Shown here: positions 1-7,123 of the stretch, in pieces
Position numbering within the stretch: position 1 is the stretch's first letter
Layout of the letters: each line of letters starts with the position of its first letter
Assembly: GCA_934101745.1 (NCBI GenBank)
Contig: CAKOSD010000003.1
Span: forward strand, 1 to 16,741
DNA from: an uncultured Bacilli bacterium
GTDB taxonomy: Bacteria; Bacillota_I; Bacilli_A; RF39; UBA660
Direction: 5' to 3'
DNA length: 16,741 nucleotides
Translations under genes and position numbers: made by a program
The notes under the pieces: generated by a model
Told to the model about the DNA's origin: nothing
The model's database searches: none
What the model saw: the letters and a program-made list of their open reading frames with translations, nothing else

Positions 1-48
1 ATGTCAATAACTTTTGAAAATGTCTTAAATAAAATTATTTATTTGCGT

Positions 49-1452
49 TTAAGCATATACGTGTGTTGTATGTGCTTTTTTCTGTTGTTTTTTAAATAAT
101 AAAGCCTTCCAAGGATGTGTCATTGGTGGTATATAAATTTTTTTAGGATGCTCTTGTTTGACGTCATCATCTAACTCTGAAGAAATACTTTTATGTTTTT
201 TAACTTCCATTAAAGAATATACACAGTCGTCTATTGTAGCCAAAAGAGAGCCGTCAAACGCCTCAATAACTAAACATTCTGTTCCTGGTAAGAAACATTG
301 TAAATTCGAGTAACAGTTGTACGGTTGATAATATTTGTTTTTAAATTTAATTGAACTTCCACTATCAATTTTTCTAGTACTTAAAATAGCTAACGTATAA
401 TTGATTTTCTCTTTTGAAGGAGATACTTCAAAGGCGTTTGGGCATTTGTTATAATCTAGAGCAAAACGTTTGTTGAAGTTTGGAATAAATGTGTTAACTA
501 AATATTCATTTGCATCATCAATATTATTAATACCAGCAATTCTTAATTCTTGAACCAATCTTCCTTGGAAAGTACCATTAGCCCTTTCAATGGTACCTTT
601 AGCTTGAGAAACACTTGTTGTTTTTAAATCAGTGCCTAAAATTTTGCACGCATAGCCAAACTGAGTTAAGACATCTTTATCGCTTGTTTTTTTCTCTTTA
701 GATAAAGAATTGTAATTAAAGACAGTTCGATTATCCGTTTTAATTAATACTGGAATACCATAATTTTCAAGTATTTGCTTGAAGATAATATAATAGCCTC
801 TTAAAGTTTCTTGGGTTTGGAATATTCCACCAACGATAGTACCTGTACACAAGTCTATAGCTAAATGTAGACAAACCTTCTCAGAGCCAAACCATTTATG
901 TATAGAACCGTCCATCTCAATTACTTCGCCAAAGTATTTAGGTTTTTCCTGTCTTGGATGTGCTTCTTCAATTTTTAATTGATGAGATACCATTGTTTGA
1001 ATCTCCTTATCGGATTTATTTTGATTTTCTTTCTTTTTAAGAAGTTCAGTCTTCTTTAAATTTCTTTTAGTTCTTCTTCTGATTTTAGGAGAATATATTC
1101 CAGCAGAAGTAAGCGTTTTATAAATAAAATTATAAGAAACAATAATATTTTCTCTATCTTTTAATAAATCTTTAAAATGATTAAAATTACAGTCATAGTA
1201 TTTATTCTGATAAAGTAGTATAATGTTTTCAGAGATTGATTTATCTAGTGCCTTGCTGGGGATGCGTCCACGGTTACCGTGAACGAAGCTGGATTTACCT
1301 TTCTCTTTATATTTATTAATAAGGCGATCAATTTGCCTTCGTGATAAATTTAGTTTGATAGCAGCATTGTTTTTATTACAATTGTTATCAACTAAATTTT
1401 TTATTATGTTATATTTTTCTAATTCATTCATTCTTAACTTGACCTTTCTCAT
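49..1452 (-). CDS. IS1202/ISNCY-family DDE transposase
   Basis: Encodes a 467-residue transposase that cuts and joins the ends of its own element. A helix-turn-helix region lies at about residues 16-46 (SRRQIDRLINKYKEKGK), followed by a charged linker and an rve-type integrase core. The likely catalytic triad is D181 (in EMDGS), D240 (in KTDN) and E289 (in GTIERANGTF). The C-terminal THPWK at about 445-449 is also typical of this group. Length is normal, and there is no frameshift or internal stop, so it looks functional. The start at 1452 is chosen because GAGGTGA lies five to six bases upstream on the minus strand; an ATG seven codons further in has a weaker site. Its own promoter and a hairpin covering the SD are listed separately. 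The family call is from recognised sequence features, not from a search. Confidence 0.9.
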   Translation of the reverse strand: MRKVKLRMNELEKYNIIKNLVDNNCNKNNAAIKLNLSRRQIDRLINKYKEKGKSSFVHGNRGRIPSKALDKSISENIILLYQNKYYDCNFNHFKDLLKDRENIIVSYNFIYKTLTSAGIYSPKIRRRTKRNLKKTELLKKKENQNKSDKEIQTMVSHQLKIEEAHPRQEKPKYFGEVIEMDGSIHKWFGSEKVCLHLAIDLCTGTIVGGIFQTQETLRGYYIIFKQILENYGIPVLIKTDNRTVFNYNSLSKEKKTSDKDVLTQFGYACKILGTDLKTTSVSQAKGTIERANGTFQGRLVQELRIAGINNIDDANEYLVNTFIPNFNKRFALDYNKCPNAFEVSPSKEKINYTLAILSTRKIDSGSSIKFKNKYYQPYNCYSNLQCFLPGTECLVIEAFDGSLLATIDDCVYSLMEVKKHKSISSELDDDVKQEHPKKIYIPPMTHPWKALLFKKQQKKAHTTHVYA

Positions 1453-1453
1453 A

Positions 1454-1471
1454 ATGTCACCTCGGTGACAT
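1454..1471 (-). promoter_or_regulatory. Hairpin over the transposase Shine-Dalgarno
   Basis: A perfect eight-base inverted repeat (ATGTCACC / GGTGACAT, two bases between) ends two bases before the transposase start codon. On the minus strand the right arm contains the GAGGTGA ribosome binding site. Any RNA that includes both arms would fold it away. The predicted start of the element's own transcript (about 1465) lies inside the left arm, so only transcripts entering from outside would carry the full hairpin. A DNA-level operator is the alternative reading. Confidence 0.6.
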
Positions 1472-1499
1472 ATTATAAATGAAAATGAGACATTTTCAA
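1472..1499 (-). promoter_or_regulatory. Transposase promoter
   Basis: On the minus strand, TTGAAA (complement of 1494-1499) is followed after 16 bases by a perfect TATAAT (complement of 1472-1477). The -35 box lies inside the inner inverted repeat shared by both IS ends, so transposase binding there could also repress transcription. Expected start is near 1465. Confidence 0.65.
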
Positions 1500-1563
1500 A
1501 AGATAACTATTAAGACATTATCATAAGTTAAACATAGCAAAAAATATACAGTGTCCAAAATGA

Positions 1564-1592
1564 TTGACATTGAAGTTAATAATTATTAAAAT
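1564..1592 (+). promoter_or_regulatory. Hybrid promoter at the IS right end
   Basis: A consensus -35 box TTGACA (1564-1569) lies within the terminal repeat of the insertion sequence. It is followed at exactly 17 bases by TAAAAT (1587-1592) in the flanking DNA. The predicted start is near 1599, at the SD of the DUF308 gene, giving a leader of about 12 bases. Other genes in this window show similarly short leaders. Confidence 0.6.
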
Positions 1593-1610
1593 ATAGTTGG
1601 AGAGATGAAT

Positions 1611-2183
1611 ATGAAAGAAAAGAAAAAATTGTTTAATATTGCAACTTATGGTCAAATGTTGATTGATATTATCTTATTTGCTTTAGGTATTTACAGTGCT
1701 AGTAATCCAACGAGTTCTAATACGGTAATTGGCGTTGCCTTTGGTATTAGTCTAAGTGTAGTTGGAATTTACAATATTATTAAGTACATATTTAATATCC
1801 ATAGGGGTCCTTTCTTTATTGTTGACATTGTTTATGGCGTACTAAGTATCATAGCTGGTATATTTATTATTATTAACCCACTGTCTTTAACTGGTATTTT
1901 ATCTATTGGCATTGGCTTGTGGCTAATAATATCAGCATCGTTTAAGTTTGCATTGGCCTTACAATTAAGAAAATTTGCCGAGGAAACCTGGTTATTTTCG
2001 ATGGTGGTATCAATATTAGTCTTAATTCTTGGCATTATTGTTATGATAAATCCATTTAGTACAGCCTTAGTTTTGACTACTTTTGTAGGAATTATGATGT
2101 GCGTTTACTCTAGTATTGATTTTCTACAGCAAATATTATTTAGAAGAAGAGTTAAAGAAATTATTGATATTTTCTTTGAATAA
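1611..2183 (+). CDS. DUF308 (HdeD-like) multi-pass membrane protein
   Basis: Encodes a hydrophobic protein of 190 residues with about six membrane segments (roughly 11-30, 38-62, 67-88, 92-115, 126-147, 150-174). The motif G-I-x4-N-P recurs three times (26-33, 83-90, 141-148). This is the internal repeat typical of DUF308/HdeD-like proteins. The molecular role of the family outside enteric acid resistance is unknown, so no function is assigned. The start at 1611 is preferred over the ATG at 1605 because the SD GGAGAG (1599-1604) is six bases from 1611 and abuts 1605. The gene stands alone: the IS lies just upstream and a strong terminator follows. Its transcription probably depends on the IS-derived -35 box. 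Confidence 0.8.
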   Translation: MKEKKKLFNIATYGQMLIDIILFALGIYSASNPTSSNTVIGVAFGISLSVVGIYNIIKYIFNIHRGPFFIVDIVYGVLSIIAGIFIIINPLSLTGILSIGIGLWLIISASFKFALALQLRKFAEETWLFSMVVSILVLILGIIVMINPFSTALVLTTFVGIMMCVYSSIDFLQQILFRRRVKEIIDIFFE

Positions 2184-2198
2184 TAATTATTATTTTTC

Positions 2199-2224
2199 AA
2201 AAAAGCCCCACCGGGCTTTTTTTG
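2199..2224 (+). terminator. Rho-independent terminator after the DUF308 gene
   Basis: A ten-base stem (AAAAAAGCCC / GGGCTTTTTT) with loop CACC is followed by Ts, 16 bases after the stop codon. The A-run on the left means it could also act on the minus strand. Confidence 0.9.
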
Positions 2225-2354
2225 ATATATTAATCTATAAAGATAATTTTAAGAAATGAATTTTATAATAAATTATAAATTAAATTTATAAAACATTGTT
2301 TCAAAGAGATGATTAATTCACTAAATTTTCAGATAAAAAAGCCAACTTGTTATA

Positions 2355-2383
2355 TTGATAATTATATTAAAATGAGGTACAAT
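2355..2383 (+). promoter_or_regulatory. eno promoter
   Basis: TTGATA (2355-2360), 17-base spacer, TACAAT (2378-2383). Predicted start near 2390, giving a leader of about 24 bases before the ATG at 2414. Confidence 0.7.
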
Positions 2384-2413
2384 ATCATAGTGAAAAAGGT
2401 GAAGGTGAATAAA

Positions 2414-3646
2414 ATGAAAATTAAAAAAATATATGCAAGAGAAATTTTGGATTCAAGAGGAAATCCTACTGTAGAATGTGATGTTACTCTTGAAAATGGT
2501 ATTAAAGCAACTGCCTCAGTTCCATCAGGAGCATCGACTGGATCAAGAGAAGCCCTAGAACTACGTGATAATGATAAAAATCGTTATAATGGTAAAGGCG
2601 TTTTAAAGGCAGTAAGTAATATTAATAATATTATTGCCAAAGAATTAGAAGGTAAAGAATTAGTTCAAAATCAAATTGATGCTGAAATGTTAAGATTAGA
2701 TGGCACCGAATTTAAAACCAATTTAGGAGCAAACGCAACTTTAGCTGTATCACTAGCCTGCTTAAAGGCTGCTGCTCTTAATGCTGGTAAAGAATTATAT
2801 GAATTTGTTTCCAATGGTACTGTTGGTTTACCAATTCCAATGATGAACATTGTTAACGGGGGCAAACACGCTAATAACGATTTAGATATTCAAGAGTTTA
2901 TGATTGTTCCAGTAATTAAACCTTTCAAAGAAAGATTAAGAGCCGGCGCTGAAGTGTTCCATACATTAAAGAAAATTTTAGATGGTATGGGATTATCTAC
3001 TGGCGTTGGTGATGAAGGTGGTTTTGCACCAAACTTAAAAAATAATGAAGAAGCCCTACAATTAATTGTTAAGGCTATTACGGAAGCCGGTTATAAACCT
3101 GGAGAAGAAGTATTTATCGCCATAGATGCTGCCTCAAGTGAAATGTACAATGCCGAGACTAAGACATACTTGGTAGATAAAAAGAATTTAACAAGTGATG
3201 ATTTAATGAATTACTACTTAGATTTAATTGAAAAATATCCAATCATCAGCATTGAAGACGCTTTCATGGAAGATGATTTTGAATCATTAGCTAAATTAAC
3301 CGCTAAAATTGGTGAGAAAATTATGTTAGTTGGCGATGATTACTTTGTAACTAACAAAAAATTCTTACAAAAAGCAATCGATATGCATGCTGGTAACGCT
3401 ATTTTGTTAAAAGCAAATCAAATTGGTACTGTATCAGAAATGATGGAGACTATTTTACTAGCCAGAAAAAATGGTTATAAAATGGTAATTTCTCATCGTA
3501 GCGGTGAAACTGAAGATACATTTATAGCCGATTTAGCCGCAGGTTTAGACATTCCATATATTAAAACGGGTTCTCTATCTCGTGGTGAAAGAATTGCTAA
3601 ATATAACAGATTACTACGCATTGAAGAAAAATTATTAGAAAAATAA
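2414..3646 (+). CDS. eno: Enolase (phosphopyruvate hydratase)
   Basis: Interconverts 2-phosphoglycerate and phosphoenolpyruvate in the cytoplasm, the penultimate step of glycolysis. Landmarks: REILDSRGNPTVE near the N-terminus, SGASTG at 38-43, GVGDEGG at 197-203 with the general acid E201, and metal ligands D238, E281 and D308. Also present are the catalytic lysine K333 (LLKANQIGT), SHRSGETED at 360-368 and K384 in IKTGS. The start at 2414 gives MKIKKIYAREILDS, which aligns with the usual enolase N-terminus, and GAAGGTG lies six bases upstream; 35 further in-frame codons upstream overlap the promoter and are not coding. At 410 residues it is shorter than the usual 430 or so, because it stops soon after LLRIEEKL and lacks the common C-terminal tail. 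GDDY replaces the usual GDDL and KANQ the usual KVNQ. All catalytic residues are kept, so it should be active. Confidence 0.97.
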   Translation: MKIKKIYAREILDSRGNPTVECDVTLENGIKATASVPSGASTGSREALELRDNDKNRYNGKGVLKAVSNINNIIAKELEGKELVQNQIDAEMLRLDGTEFKTNLGANATLAVSLACLKAAALNAGKELYEFVSNGTVGLPIPMMNIVNGGKHANNDLDIQEFMIVPVIKPFKERLRAGAEVFHTLKKILDGMGLSTGVGDEGGFAPNLKNNEEALQLIVKAITEAGYKPGEEVFIAIDAASSEMYNAETKTYLVDKKNLTSDDLMNYYLDLIEKYPIISIEDAFMEDDFESLAKLTAKIGEKIMLVGDDYFVTNKKFLQKAIDMHAGNAILLKANQIGTVSEMMETILLARKNGYKMVISHRSGETEDTFIADLAAGLDIPYIKTGSLSRGERIAKYNRLLRIEEKLLEK

Positions 3647-3676
3647 GGAAAAACTTTTAAGAAATAATGTAATTTC

Positions 3677-3705
3677 TTGAAATTAAATAACAAGTATGAT
3701 ATAGT
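3677..3705 (+). promoter_or_regulatory. secG promoter
   Basis: TTGAAA (3677-3682), 17-base spacer, TATAGT (3700-3705) preceded by TGA, an extended -10. Predicted start near 3712. secG therefore has its own promoter and need not rely on read-through from eno. Confidence 0.65.
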
Positions 3706-3731
3706 TTTACAAGAAATGGGAGTGGCAATCA

Positions 3732-3950
3732 ATGGAAACAATGTTGTTAATAGTATCAATATTATTAATTGCTATAGTCTTATTACAAAGTAATAAAGCA
3801 AGCGATGCAGGTCAAATAATTTCTGGTGGTAACGAAGCGTTATTTACACACCAAAAAGAAAGAGGCCTAGAATTAGTAATTAGCCGTTTAACTTTAATAT
3901 TAGGAGTTCTTTTCTTCGTAATAGCATTAATCATATTTTTACAAAAATAA
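3732..3950 (+). CDS. secG: SecG, protein translocase subunit
   Basis: Encodes the small third subunit of the SecYEG channel, which helps SecA-driven protein export across the cytoplasmic membrane. The 72 residues are of normal length. Two membrane segments (about 3-19 and 50-70) flank a loop with the family signature LLQSNKASDAG, ISGGNEALF and KERGLELVISRLT. GGGAGTGG at 3718-3725 serves as ribosome binding site. Proximity to rnr and smpB matches the secG-rnr-smpB order common in Firmicutes, although here a pilin-like gene and a terminator intervene. The assignment is firm despite the small size because both the loop motif and the context agree. Confidence 0.95.
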   Translation: METMLLIVSILLIAIVLLQSNKASDAGQIISGGNEALFTHQKERGLELVISRLTLILGVLFFVIALIIFLQK

Positions 3951-3978
3951 AAGTCTTATATTTAAAAGACTTTTTTTT
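3949..3978 (+). terminator. Rho-independent terminator after secG
   Basis: A nine-base stem (AAAAGTCTT / AAGACTTTT) is followed by a run of Ts to 3978. It begins at the secG stop codon and separates secG from the pilin-like gene. Confidence 0.85.
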
Positions 3979-4015
3979 AAACTAATAATGTTTTATAATG
4001 TTTGTAGAGGTAAAT

Positions 4016-4426
4016 ATGAATAATAAAAAGGGTTTTACTTTAATTGAACTTATTGCTACCATTGTTTTAATTACGTTATCATCAACCATAATCGTAATAA
4101 ACCTCCAAGGCAGTAGTAGTAAAGAGGATAAAAGTCTATCCGAAAAAAATGATCAAAAAATAACTGATGCTGCTTGTAATGCTATAGACAGCCTAAATGC
4201 CAATAATATAATTGGCAAAACTAGATCAGAATGTAAAAACGCCACTAACGGCTGCAACGTAACTTTAGAAATGCTTATAAAAAGTGGGTTAATAGATGCC
4301 TACACTTCTTACGATGAAACTGGTCAAAAAATTGATAACTTAAATAAAACTGCTATTTATGTTAATATTAAATGGGTAAAAGAAGGTAATTATTATAAAA
4401 AAACTTGTACTTTATCCAAACCCTAA
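4016..4426 (+). CDS. Type IV pilin-like (pseudopilin) protein with class III leader
   Basis: Encodes 136 residues beginning MNNKKGFTLIELIATIVLI. This is a textbook prepilin leader: a short basic peptide, cleavage expected between G6 and F7, and glutamate at mature position 5 (E11), followed by one hydrophobic helix (about 7-30). The rest is hydrophilic with four cysteines (C54, C73, C80, C131), which could form disulphides outside the cell. It resembles type II secretion/competence pseudopilins in architecture, but I cannot name a subtype. No prepilin peptidase, ATPase or platform protein is nearby. The start at 4016 is favoured by AGAGG at 4006-4010; an in-frame ATG at 3998 overlaps a TATAAT box at 3994-3999, so it probably lies at or before the transcription start. 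No clear -35 box was found. The gene interrupts an otherwise familiar secG-rnr-smpB neighbourhood. Confidence 0.85.
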   Translation: MNNKKGFTLIELIATIVLITLSSTIIVINLQGSSSKEDKSLSEKNDQKITDAACNAIDSLNANNIIGKTRSECKNATNGCNVTLEMLIKSGLIDAYTSYDETGQKIDNLNKTAIYVNIKWVKEGNYYKKTCTLSKP

Positions 4427-4487
4427 AAAACATAAATAATATAATATTAAAAAACAAAATTAATGCTTAAATAGATAAGGAAAAAAT

Positions 4488-6614
4488 ATGGAAGAAAAAT
4501 TATTAAAAATACTAAATAATATACATGAGGCTAAAACCTTAATTGAAATAAATGATTTAATGGAACTTAAAACTGCTGAAGAACTACATGAACTCCAAGA
4601 AACTTTAAAAAAATTAATAGAAGAATATAAAGTGTTTTATACTAAAAAAGAAAAATATATTCTCTTAAAAAATTGTCCTTCATTAAAAATCGGACCTTTG
4701 TCAGTTAATAAAAAGGGCTTTGGCTTCGTAATTTTACCAGAGGAAGATGACATATATATTGATAAAACCAACTTAAAGGATGCTATCGACGAAGATATTG
4801 TTCTTTGTGAAGTAACTAGTAAAGCAGCTCGTAAAGAAGGAAAAATCATTAAAGTAATAAAAAGAGATTTAAAAAACGTTGTTGGCGAAGTTATTATACA
4901 CCATGGTAAAATGTGTCTTAAATTAGATGATGATAAAAAAGATATAACTGTAATTTTGAATCCGGACACTACCCATAATTGCGTTGAAGGTCATAAAGTA
5001 TTAGTTGAAATAACCGAACGTCTTAAAAATCATGTATATTCTGGCGATGTCTTAAAAATTATTGGTCATAAAAATGATCCGCAAGTTGATATTCTAAGTA
5101 TTGCCTATAAATATGGTATTTACGAAGACTTTAATCCTCGTGTCTTAGAAGAATTAGAGTATATCCCGGATGTTGTTGATGCATCGGAATTAAAAAATCG
5201 TCGTGATTTAACTGATAAAATGATTTTCACTATTGATGGTGATGATACCAAAGATATTGATGATGCTATAAGTCTAGAAAAAGAAGGCAATGACTATGTC
5301 TTAGGAGTTCACATTGCTGATGTTTCAAACTATGTTAAAGAAAATACCGCTTTAGGCGATGCTGCTTATGAACGAGGAACCTCATCATATTTAGCCGATA
5401 CAGTTATTCCTATGATTCCCCATAAGTTATCTAATGGTATCTGCTCTTTAAACGAAGGAGTTATTCGCCTTAGTATGTCTTGTGTGATGAAATATAATTC
5501 AGAAGGAAAATTACTAGATTATGATATTTTTCCAAGTTATATTAAGAGTAGTAAAAAAATGACTTATAAAAACGTCAATAAAATTATTATGGAAAATGTT
5601 GTTCCAGCAGGTTATGAACAATTTGCTGATACATTAAAAGAAATGCATGAACTAGCCAAAATTCTTCGTAAAATGAAAGAAAGACGTGGTTATATTGATT
5701 TTGATTTAGATGAAGTAAAAATTATCCAAGATGAACAAGGTCATGCTATAGATGTTCAAAAGCGCGTTCGGGGCGAAGGTGAAAAATTAATTGAAGATTT
5801 TATGATTGCCGCTAATGAATGCGTTGCTGGCCATATTTATAATATGGGTTTACCATTTATTTATCGTGTTCATGAAACCCCTAAACCAGAAAAAATTGAA
5901 GATTTTATGAACATGATTAATATCTTGGGTTATCGTCTACATACCAAAATAAAAGATGTAACCCCATATACAATGCAAAAAGTTCTAGATGAATTAAAAG
6001 GTAAAAAAGAATATGAAATATTATCAGAAATGTTATTAAGAAGTATGCGTAAGGCTGAGTATCGTAGTGAAAATATTGGTCACTTTGGTATCGCTTCTCG
6101 TGCTTATACCCATTTCACATCTCCAATTAGACGTTACCCTGACTTAGTAGTGCATCGCTTACTAAAAAAATATTTAGTAGAAGATGACTATTCAAAATCA
6201 ACAATCGAAACGTTAAATAATTCTCTATCGCAAATAGCATCTCATAGTAGCGAACGCGAAGTAGCGGCCGTTAATGCGGAACGTGATGTTGATGATATGA
6301 AGATGGCAGAATACATGGAAAATCATATTGGCGAAGAATACATTGGTAAAATTAACACAATCACTAATTTTGGTTTCTTTGTTGAATTAGATAATCTAGT
6401 TGAAGGACTGGTTCATATTAGTAGCCTAAAGAAAGATTACTTTAATTACGTTCCTGAACTTTTAAGCCTTGTAGGAAAGAGTACTAAAAAAACATATAGA
6501 TTAGGAGATAAAGTAAAAGTTAAATGTGTAGCAGCCAGTAAAGAAACAGCTATGATTGACTTCGAAATTGTAGAAGAAAAAAATGGAAATACAAAACAGA
6601 AAAGCAAAATTTGA
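4488..6614 (+). CDS. rnr: Ribonuclease R
   Basis: Encodes a processive 3'-5' exoribonuclease that degrades structured RNA and, in other bacteria, defective mRNAs released by tmRNA-SmpB. The 708 residues show the expected order. A helical N-terminus (1-60) is followed by a cold-shock/OB region (about 65-190) containing KKGFGFVIL. The RNB catalytic domain (about 235-560) follows, and then an S1 domain (about 615-695; IGKINTITNFGFFVEL). The metal-binding acidic cluster is in the stretch TIDGDDTKDIDDA (D250, D256, D258, D259), and the family signature AYTHFTSPIRRYPDL lies at 539-553. It is somewhat shorter than the E. coli enzyme but in the normal range for this group. AAGGA about seven bases upstream supports the ATG at 4488. 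A TATAAT at 4440-4445 lacks a good -35, so the promoter is uncertain. The end overlaps smpB by 32 bases. Confidence 0.96.
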   Translation: MEEKLLKILNNIHEAKTLIEINDLMELKTAEELHELQETLKKLIEEYKVFYTKKEKYILLKNCPSLKIGPLSVNKKGFGFVILPEEDDIYIDKTNLKDAIDEDIVLCEVTSKAARKEGKIIKVIKRDLKNVVGEVIIHHGKMCLKLDDDKKDITVILNPDTTHNCVEGHKVLVEITERLKNHVYSGDVLKIIGHKNDPQVDILSIAYKYGIYEDFNPRVLEELEYIPDVVDASELKNRRDLTDKMIFTIDGDDTKDIDDAISLEKEGNDYVLGVHIADVSNYVKENTALGDAAYERGTSSYLADTVIPMIPHKLSNGICSLNEGVIRLSMSCVMKYNSEGKLLDYDIFPSYIKSSKKMTYKNVNKIIMENVVPAGYEQFADTLKEMHELAKILRKMKERRGYIDFDLDEVKIIQDEQGHAIDVQKRVRGEGEKLIEDFMIAANECVAGHIYNMGLPFIYRVHETPKPEKIEDFMNMINILGYRLHTKIKDVTPYTMQKVLDELKGKKEYEILSEMLLRSMRKAEYRSENIGHFGIASRAYTHFTSPIRRYPDLVVHRLLKKYLVEDDYSKSTIETLNNSLSQIASHSSEREVAAVNAERDVDDMKMAEYMENHIGEEYIGKINTITNFGFFVELDNLVEGLVHISSLKKDYFNYVPELLSLVGKSTKKTYRLGDKVKVKCVAASKETAMIDFEIVEEKNGNTKQKSKI

Positions 6615-7020
6615 ATATTTCATTGAAGAAACTATTGAAGCTGGTATTGCCTTAAAAGGCACCGAAATAAAGTCTTTGCGCAAATCATCATGCGATTTAA
6701 GTGATTCTTTTGCTATCATAAAAAAAGGGGAAATTTATCTTCTTAATGCTTTCATTGCCAAGTATGATGAAGGAAATATTTTTAACCATGATACTAGAAG
6801 AACGCGAAAATTATTACTTCATAAAAATGAAATAACTAAATTATTTAATAAAGTAAGTCGCAGTGGTTATTCACTTATTCCTTTAGATATTCACTTTAAA
6901 AATGGCAAAGCCAAAGTAACAATTGGCTTGTGTCGAGGTAAAAAATTATATGACAAAAGAGAAACTATTAAAGAAAGAGATTTAAAAAGAGAAAATGCTC
7001 GCTTAAACAATTATCGTTAG
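6583..7020 (+). CDS. smpB: SsrA-binding protein SmpB
   Basis: Encodes the 145-residue partner of tmRNA, which delivers it to stalled ribosomes so that the nascent chain is tagged and the ribosome freed. Family signatures are GTEIKSLR (26-33), FNHDTRRTRKLLLHKNEI (67-84) and RGKKLYDKRE (118-127). A basic C-terminal tail (128-145) is the part that enters the mRNA channel in known structures. The length is normal. The ATG at 6583 fits the usual N-terminus (NRKAKFEYFIEET) and lies inside the end of rnr, so translation is probably coupled. No good SD is present beyond AGAAG. The tmRNA gene itself (ssrA) is not in the downstream gap, although it often follows smpB in Firmicutes. Confidence 0.97.
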   Translation: MEIQNRKAKFEYFIEETIEAGIALKGTEIKSLRKSSCDLSDSFAIIKKGEIYLLNAFIAKYDEGNIFNHDTRRTRKLLLHKNEITKLFNKVSRSGYSLIPLDIHFKNGKAKVTIGLCRGKKLYDKRETIKERDLKRENARLNNYR

Positions 7021-7077
7021 CAATTTGATAAATAAAAAAATAGTTAGATAAAATAAAAAAATTAATTAAATGAAAAC

Positions 7078-7105
7078 TTGGTAGTAATTATTTATGTACT
7101 ATATA
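7078..7105 (+). promoter_or_regulatory. Probable promoter of the DUF3048 gene
   Basis: TTGGTA (7078-7083), 16-base spacer, TATATA (7100-7105). Predicted start near 7112, just before the GGAG ribosome binding site at 7114-7117. The spacing to the start codon matches other genes in the window. Confidence 0.5.
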
Positions 7106-7123
7106 AGTTAGATGGAGTCCCAA

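Larger units (their letters stand above)
1..1570 (-). mobile_element. IS1202/ISNCY-type insertion sequence, apparently complete
   Basis: A single transposase gene is bracketed by matching ends. Bases 1-8 read ATGTCAAT and bases 1563-1570 read the exact complement ATTGACAT. With a one-base gap the similarity continues inward (TTTTG at 12-16; CAAAA at 1556-1560). A second, inner inverted repeat of 15 bases is perfect: 11-25 against 1488-1502. TGTC/GACA words recur near both ends and are probably transposase contacts. The length of about 1.57 kb fits a one-gene element of this group. The left flank lies outside the window, so a target-site duplication cannot be tested, and the outermost base could be off by a few positions. 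Family assignment comes from the protein; the ends are my own reading. Confidence 0.8.

Noticed and set aside
2309..2413. In-frame N-terminal extension of enolase
   Set aside because: It covers the eno promoter, has no SD, and the next Met gives the standard enolase N-terminus.
3659..3678. Hairpin AAGAAAT / ATTTCTT after eno, considered as a terminator
   Set aside because: No T-run follows, and the right arm overlaps the secG -35 box.
3493..3759. Minus-strand reading frame across the end of eno
   Set aside because: It is the antisense of conserved enolase codons and the secG promoter; no SD and no plausible protein features. Similar short antisense frames elsewhere were dismissed for the same reason.
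4440..4445. Perfect TATAAT upstream of rnr
   Set aside because: No -35 box at a usable spacing and no extended -10; not listed as a promoter in such AT-rich DNA.
6612..6614. TGA at the end of rnr, considered as a Trp codon (mycoplasma code)
   Set aside because: The S1 domain is complete before it, smpB overlaps there in another frame, and all Trp codons seen are TGG.
7021..7123. Possible ssrA (tmRNA) gene after smpB
   Set aside because: The gap is about 100 bases, AT-rich, with no tRNA-like ends; far too short for tmRNA.
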